Shown: positions 16,101-18,984 of the stretch, one piece after another | Layout of the letters: each line of letters begins with the position of its first letter | Numbering within the stretch: position 1 is the stretch's first letter | Source of the DNA: an uncultured Clostridia bacterium | GTDB taxonomy: Bacteria > Bacillota > Clostridia > Oscillospirales > CAG-272 | Assembly (NCBI GenBank): GCA_947627815.1 | Contig: CANQXN010000014.1 | Span: forward strand, 1 to 18,984 | Reading direction: 5' to 3' | Length of the DNA stretch: 18,984 nucleotides | The notes under the pieces: model-generated | The model's input: only the letters and a program-made list of their open reading frames with translations | Told to the model about the DNA's origin: nothing | Database searches by the model: none | Made by a program: the position numbers and the translations under genes

Positions 16101-16240
16101 AGTCGGCCAGAGCCAACATGCGCATGATCATCAAACGGCTTTTGAAAAAGCACAAGTACCCGCCCGAGGGCATGGAAGACGCCGTGCAGACCGTTATGCT
16201 TCAATGCGAACTCTGGACGGACAACGAGATGGAAGGATGA
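13175..16240 (+). CDS. hsdR: Type I restriction-modification endonuclease/translocase subunit HsdR
   Basis: The restriction motor: it translocates DNA with ATP and cuts at distance when HsdS/HsdM detect unmethylated sites. At 1021 residues it is full length. The N-terminal nuclease shows D136 (RADMILFL) and E150-x-K152 (IELKSPSREE), the PD-(D/E)xK pattern, followed by the QLRNYM helix. Helicase motifs are Walker A TQGSGKS (289-295), DEAH (389-392), FTGTPIS, a TGFDVPSLATMYVYKP segment and motif VI QAIARVNR (651-658). The C-terminal helical region (about 800-1021) should bind HsdM. ATG 13175 has GGAGG just upstream. It is GC-rich, like hsdM, with nothing missing, so an active enzyme is expected. 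It is followed within ten bases by the 22-bp hairpin repeats. Confidence 0.97.
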   Translation: MSSFYTESSYENSIIELFRNDLGYEYVYGPEVERDFTSPLYDGVLEEALRRINRGLPPDALEDALFKLKNFENGSLVQKNAVFTDYLQNGVPVRYFMDGEERAALVYLVDYKNPDHNSFIVANQWTFVENSTKRADMILFLNGLPVVLIELKSPSREETDASEAYRQLRNYMQEIPSLFIYNAICVMSDQLTSKAGTITSGEDRFMEWKTKDGSYENTQYAQFDTFFEGMFQKERLLDLLKNFICFSNEGTQTAKILAGYHQYFAVNKAIVSTKRAAVTDGKGGVFWHTQGSGKSLSMVFYAHLLQEALECPTVVVLTDRNDLDDQLFGQFVKCKDFLRQEPMHAESREHLKTLLAGRQANGIIFTTMQKFEESHEPLSERRNIVVMADEAHRGQYGLTEKIRFGKNEAGEDIAKRVAGMARIIRNTLPNATYIGFTGTPISVKDRSTRAVFGEYIDIYDMTQAVEDGATRPVYYESRVVKLKLDETTLKLIDAEYDLMAHNADPKVIEKSKRTLGQMEAVLGNDNTIDSLVFDILDHYENHRAHLLTGKAMIVAYSRAIAMKIYKRLLELRPAWGDKVGVVMTSGNNDPEEWRRIIGNKQHKDELAKRFKDNDSPLKIAIVVDMWLTGFDVPSLATMYVYKPMAGYNLMQAIARVNRVFKDKEGGLVVDYIGIASALRRAMNDYTARDRKNYGDTDVAKVAYPKFLEKLSVCRDLFHGFDYGKFMTGSDLERAKTVTGAVNFIVGREKSEDKDAFVKEALLLRQALSLCSSLADEPARFEAEFFETVRVLVLRLENAGFGKKISLPEMNARINELLKQSIHSEGVINLFSDIRTPFSLFDPKFLEEIANMKEKNLALELLKKLIAEQVFVYRRTNLVKAEKFSEIMQRAVNAYLNGMLTNEEVIEEMLKLAKQIAEAQKEGEKLGLSADELAFYDALTKPQAIKDFYDNEELVAITKELADTLRKNKTIDWQKRESARANMRMIIKRLLKKHKYPPEGMEDAVQTVMLQCELWTDNEMEG

Positions 16241-16250
16241 GAAGGCGGAA

Positions 16251-16429
16251 ATGAGGTACCGCCTGCGGCGGCATGATGTACCGCCTGCGGCGATATGATG
16301 TACTGCCTGCGGCGGTGTGATGTACCGCCTGCGGCGGAATGATGTTGCGCCTTTGGCGCAATGATGTTGCGCCGTTAGCGCAATGATGTTGCTCCCGTTG
16401 GTCGCAATGATGTTGCGCCGTTGGTCGCA
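16251..16429. repeat. Eight tandem 22-24-bp hairpin repeats after hsdR
   Basis: Units start at 16251, 16273, 16295, 16317, 16339, 16361, 16383 and 16407. The first six are exactly 22 bases, then 24 and 23. Each begins with an ATGATGT-like segment (GTGATGT in the fourth, ATGAGGT in the first) and then a small inverted repeat. Units 1-4 carry CCGCC-TGC-GGCGG or close variants. Units 5-8 switch to TTGCGCC-TTT-GGCGCAA and variants, so both arms changed together. No protein is supported: the open frames mirror the repeat. The 55 bases after it (16430-16484) are AT-rich. TTTACA at 16441-16446 and TAAAAT at 16464-16469 (17 apart) could be a weak metF promoter. I see no SAM or cobalamin riboswitch here. 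Confidence 0.88.
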
Positions 16430-16484
16430 AGGATGGATTTTTTACATGTTTAAAACTTATCTTTAAAATAAAGGAAACCTACCT

Positions 16485-17366
16485 ATGAAAATTTCGGAAT
16501 TGTTCGGACAGGAAGGTCAGTTTTTATCGTTCGAGGTCTTTCCGCCGAAAAGCGACACCGCGTTTGACAGTGTCAAACAGGCGACCGAGGAGATCGCGCG
16601 ACTGCGCCCCTCCTTTGTCAGCGTTACCTACGGCGCCGGCGGCGGCACAAGCCGATATACTTTGGAAATTGCCCAAAATATCAAAAAAACTTACCGCGTT
16701 CCGACGCTGGCGCACCTGACTTGCGTTTCCTCCACGCATCAAACGGTTCACGAGCGAATAGAGGAATTCAAAGCCGCCGGTATCGAAAACATCATGGCTT
16801 TGCGCGGCGATCTCACCCCCGAATTGGAAGCTGTCGACAAAAGTCAGTGGTCCTACCGCAACGCGATAGAACTTGTTCGCGAACTCAAGGAAAGCGGCGC
16901 CGATTTCTGCATCGGCGGCGCGTGTTATCCTGAAATTCATCCCGAAAGCGCGAACCAGAAAACCGATATTCGTTACCTCAAAGAAAAAGTTGACGCGGGG
17001 TGTGATTTTCTCACCACGCAGATGTTTTTTGACAACAATCTATTCTATAATTTTCTTTACAAGATACGCGAGGCGGGCATTACGGTGCCGGTCATTCCCG
17101 GCGTCATGCCCATCACCAACGCCAATCAAGTGGCGCGCGCCGTCAAGCTTTCCGGCTCGTTCATGCCCCAGCGATTTAAGAGCCTGGTAGACCACTTCGG
17201 AAATTCCCCCGCCGCCATGAAGCAGGCGGGCATTGCTTACGCAACCGACCAGATTATCGACCTTTACGCCAACGGCATTAAAAATGTGCATGTCTATTCG
17301 ATGAACAAGCCGGATGTTGCCGCCGCCATCCGGCAAAACCTCTCAAACATCATAAAAACCCTATGA
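16485..17366 (+). CDS. metF: 5,10-methylenetetrahydrofolate reductase MetF
   Basis: Cytoplasmic flavoenzyme reducing methylene-THF to methyl-THF, the methyl donor for methionine synthase. It has 293 residues, the normal bacterial length. Landmarks: FEVFPPK (16-22, with E17 corresponding to the catalytic glutamate), FVSVTYGAGGG, AHLTC, MALRGD (D109, the flavin-contacting aspartate of the family), GGACYPEIHPES, GCDFLTTQMFFDN and VPVIPGVMPI. ATG 16485 follows the purine-rich AAAGGAAA. The stop overlaps the next gene by four bases (ATGA), and the following two genes are also methionine-synthase functions, so this is one operon. Whether the enzyme uses NADH directly or another electron donor cannot be told from these motifs. 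Confidence 0.97.
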   Translation: MKISELFGQEGQFLSFEVFPPKSDTAFDSVKQATEEIARLRPSFVSVTYGAGGGTSRYTLEIAQNIKKTYRVPTLAHLTCVSSTHQTVHERIEEFKAAGIENIMALRGDLTPELEAVDKSQWSYRNAIELVRELKESGADFCIGGACYPEIHPESANQKTDIRYLKEKVDAGCDFLTTQMFFDNNLFYNFLYKIREAGITVPVIPGVMPITNANQVARAVKLSGSFMPQRFKSLVDHFGNSPAAMKQAGIAYATDQIIDLYANGIKNVHVYSMNKPDVAAAIRQNLSNIIKTL

Positions 17367-17986
17367 ATACGGTATATACGCTCACATTACATGTTCCGGC
17401 GCCCGATCGCGGCGAGATTTTGCGCTATGCCGGAATGAAACAGTCCGCGGCGGAAGTTGACAAAATGCTCGGCGAATGCATCGCCGAGGCGGAAAAACGG
17501 CTCGTCTACAAAGTCTGCTACACCGAATATGCGATAAAAACGGACGGCGACTGCCTGCGCCTCGGCTTTGCGGATGTGACTTCTCAGTCCTTGAAAAAGA
17601 ACCTGGCGGGGTGCCGCGCCATTCTCGTTTTCGCCGCCACCTTGGGGCTGTCGCTCGACCGTCTCATCGCTCGTTACGGCAGCGTTTCCCCCGCCAAGGC
17701 GCTGCTTTTGCAGGCCTTCGGCGCGGAACGGATCGAAGCGCTCTGCGACAGCTTTTGCGAGCGGATGCAAGCGGCGCTTCCCCAAGGGCAAACATTGAAA
17801 CCGCGCTTCAGCCTGGGCTACGGCGATCTGCCGCTGGCGGTACAAACCGATCTTTTCCGCGCACTCGACTGTCCGCGCAAAATCGGACTTACATTGAACC
17901 AAAGCCTTATGATGTCCCCGTCCAAATCGGTTACGGCCATCATCGGCATCACGGAGAAAGGAACCGCTCTACGAAAAACATCTTAA
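17363..17986 (+). CDS. Stand-alone methionine synthase reactivation (activation-domain) protein
   Basis: A 207-residue homologue of the C-terminal activation domain of cobalamin-dependent methionine synthase. In E. coli that domain is fused to MetH and binds SAM to re-methylate oxidised cob(II)alamin; here it is a separate gene, as in many Clostridia. The recognisable part is the C-terminal RFSLGYGDLPLAVQTDLF followed by IGLTLNQSLMMSPSKSVTAI, which matches the RxSxGYG and MxPxKSVSA motifs of SAM-binding in MetH. The N-terminal half (about 1-90) is less conserved. ATG 17363 overlaps the metF stop (ATGA). Its end overlaps the proposed metH start by 16 bases, supporting joint function. An electron donor is expected but none is encoded here. 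Confidence 0.92.
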   Translation: MNTVYTLTLHVPAPDRGEILRYAGMKQSAAEVDKMLGECIAEAEKRLVYKVCYTEYAIKTDGDCLRLGFADVTSQSLKKNLAGCRAILVFAATLGLSLDRLIARYGSVSPAKALLLQAFGAERIEALCDSFCERMQAALPQGQTLKPRFSLGYGDLPLAVQTDLFRALDCPRKIGLTLNQSLMMSPSKSVTAIIGITEKGTALRKTS

Positions 17987-18984
17987 ATTATCTCAAAAAT
18001 CATATTCTGTATCTCGACGGCGGCATGGGTACGATGCTTCAAGACGCCGGACTTGCGGGCGGCGCGCTTCCGGAAGATTGGAACATCACTCACCCCGACA
18101 TCGTCATCGCCATCCATCGGCAGTATTTCGACGCTGGGAGCAATGTGGTAAACACCAACACATTCGGCGCAAACGCGCTCAAATTCAGCGATGCGGAATT
18201 AGAAAGTATTATTCGCGCCGCTGTGGCAAACGCCCGCGAAGCGGCGAAAAAATCGTCGGGCAAGCAAGAAAAATTTGTCGCCCTTGACATCGGTCCCACC
18301 GGGAAACTGCTCAAACCCTACGGCGATTTTGATTTTGAGGACGCGGTCGAAACCTTTGCCAAAACGGTTCGCATCGGGGCGGCTTGCGGTGTCGACCTTA
18401 TCATGATTGAAACTTTCAACGACAGCTACGAGACAAAAGCCGCGCTTCTTGCCGCCAAAGAAAACTGCGGTCTGCCCGTGTTTGTTTCCAATGCTTACGG
18501 CGAGGACGGCAAGCTGATGACAGGCGCGGACCCCGCCGCCATGGTCGCCATGCTTGAGGGCATGGGCGCGGATGTCATAGGCGTGAACTGTTCGCTCGAA
18601 CCGCGTGCGCTGCGGCCTGTCATCGAGCGGTATCTTCAATATGCTTCGGTTCCCGTCCTGTTCAAACCGAATGCGGGATTGCCCAAACGGGTGGGCGACC
18701 GAACGGTATATGATGTGGACGCCAAAGATTTTGCACGCGAGACGGCGGCCGCCGTCAGGCGCGGCGTCTCGGCGGTCGGCGGTTGCTGCGGCACCACGCC
18801 GGACTTCATCCGCGCGCTGAAATCGGCGCTCGAAGGCGTCGCGCCCGCTTTCGTCTGCCCGAAAAATCGGACGGTCGTTTCCTCCTACACGCACGCCGTT
18901 TCTTTTGAATCCGAACCGATCCTCATCGGCGAGCGCATCAATCCCACCGGGAAAAAGAGACTGAAACAGGCGCTGATCGAGCGG
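17971..18984 (+). CDS. metH: Cobalamin-dependent methionine synthase MetH, N-terminal part (runs off window; apparent ACG start)
   Basis: The frame is open from here to the last base, giving 338 codons of MetH, so the 3' end lies outside the window. The homocysteine-binding domain is clear: LYLDGGMGTML, VVNTNTFGAN, ALDIGPTGK, IETFNDSYE, FVSNAYGEDG, GVNCSLEP, LFKPNAGLP and VGGCCGTTPDF. Zinc ligands are C207, C272 and C273 when counting from codon 17971. The last residues (ILIGERINPTGKKR) begin the methyl-THF-binding domain. There is no ATG, GTG or TTG where one is needed. ACG 17971 (ACG-AAA-AAC-ATC) sits eight bases after AAAGGA (17957-17962) and gives KNILNYLKNHILYLDGG, a normal MetH start. 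ATG 18025 would cut into the conserved GGMGT. So either ACG initiates or a T is misread or mutated. Confidence 0.92.

Noticed and set aside
16430..16484. SAM or cobalamin riboswitch ahead of metF
   Set aside because: Only about 55 AT-rich bases separate the repeat array from the start codon, and no conserved riboswitch core is visible.

Overview
The window looks like chromosomal DNA of a low-GC-type Gram-positive (Bacillota, most likely Clostridia, perhaps an uncultured gut-associated lineage). This is inferred from AmiCDEF/OppBCDF-type oligopeptide transporter genes, a DUF3899-like membrane protein, strong Shine-Dalgarno sites, tight ATGA/GTGA overlaps, and a methionine-synthase reactivation domain encoded as a separate gene. 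All genes I accept are on the + strand. The backbone is GC-rich, with visibly AT-rich islands (the glycan pair, hsdS and the FRG gene).

Layout. (1) 2-5971: an oligopeptide ABC transporter operon oppB(partial)-oppC-oppD-oppF plus a small membrane protein, every junction close or overlapping. OppC, OppD and OppF each carry a large, different, non-standard insertion. (2) 5972-7073: about 1.1 kb without a credible gene. It holds ten copies of an ATCGATA-like short repeat, a very strong terminator, an array of six terminator-like hairpin modules, then a consensus sigma-70-type promoter with a long leader. (3) 7074-9045: a two-gene glycan unit, a DegT-family aminotransferase overlapping an undecaprenyl-phosphate sugar-phosphate transferase. 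(4) 9046-9522: gene-free, with a 21-bp perfect-stem terminator, then the promoter and leader hairpin of the next operon. (5) 9523-16240: a complete type I restriction-modification operon, hsdM-hsdS-(FRG-domain gene)-hsdR. The FRG gene is an AT-rich guest between hsdS and hsdR. (6) 16241-16484: eight tandem 22-24-bp hairpin repeats. (7) 16485-18984: a folate/methionine operon, metF, the MetH-reactivation protein and the 5' part of metH, which runs off the window. metH appears to begin with ACG where ATG is expected.

How the genes work together. The transporter imports peptides using ATP from OppD/OppF. HsdM, HsdS and HsdR form a self/non-self DNA discrimination machine, and the FRG protein is a candidate extra defence component or passenger. 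MetF supplies methyl-THF to MetH, and the reactivation protein should restore oxidised cobalamin on MetH. The best candidates for something undescribed are the FRG gene inside the R-M operon, the roughly 375-residue OppD insertion, and the structured repeat arrays at 5990-6720 and 16251-16429. All are read by eye; no searches were run.
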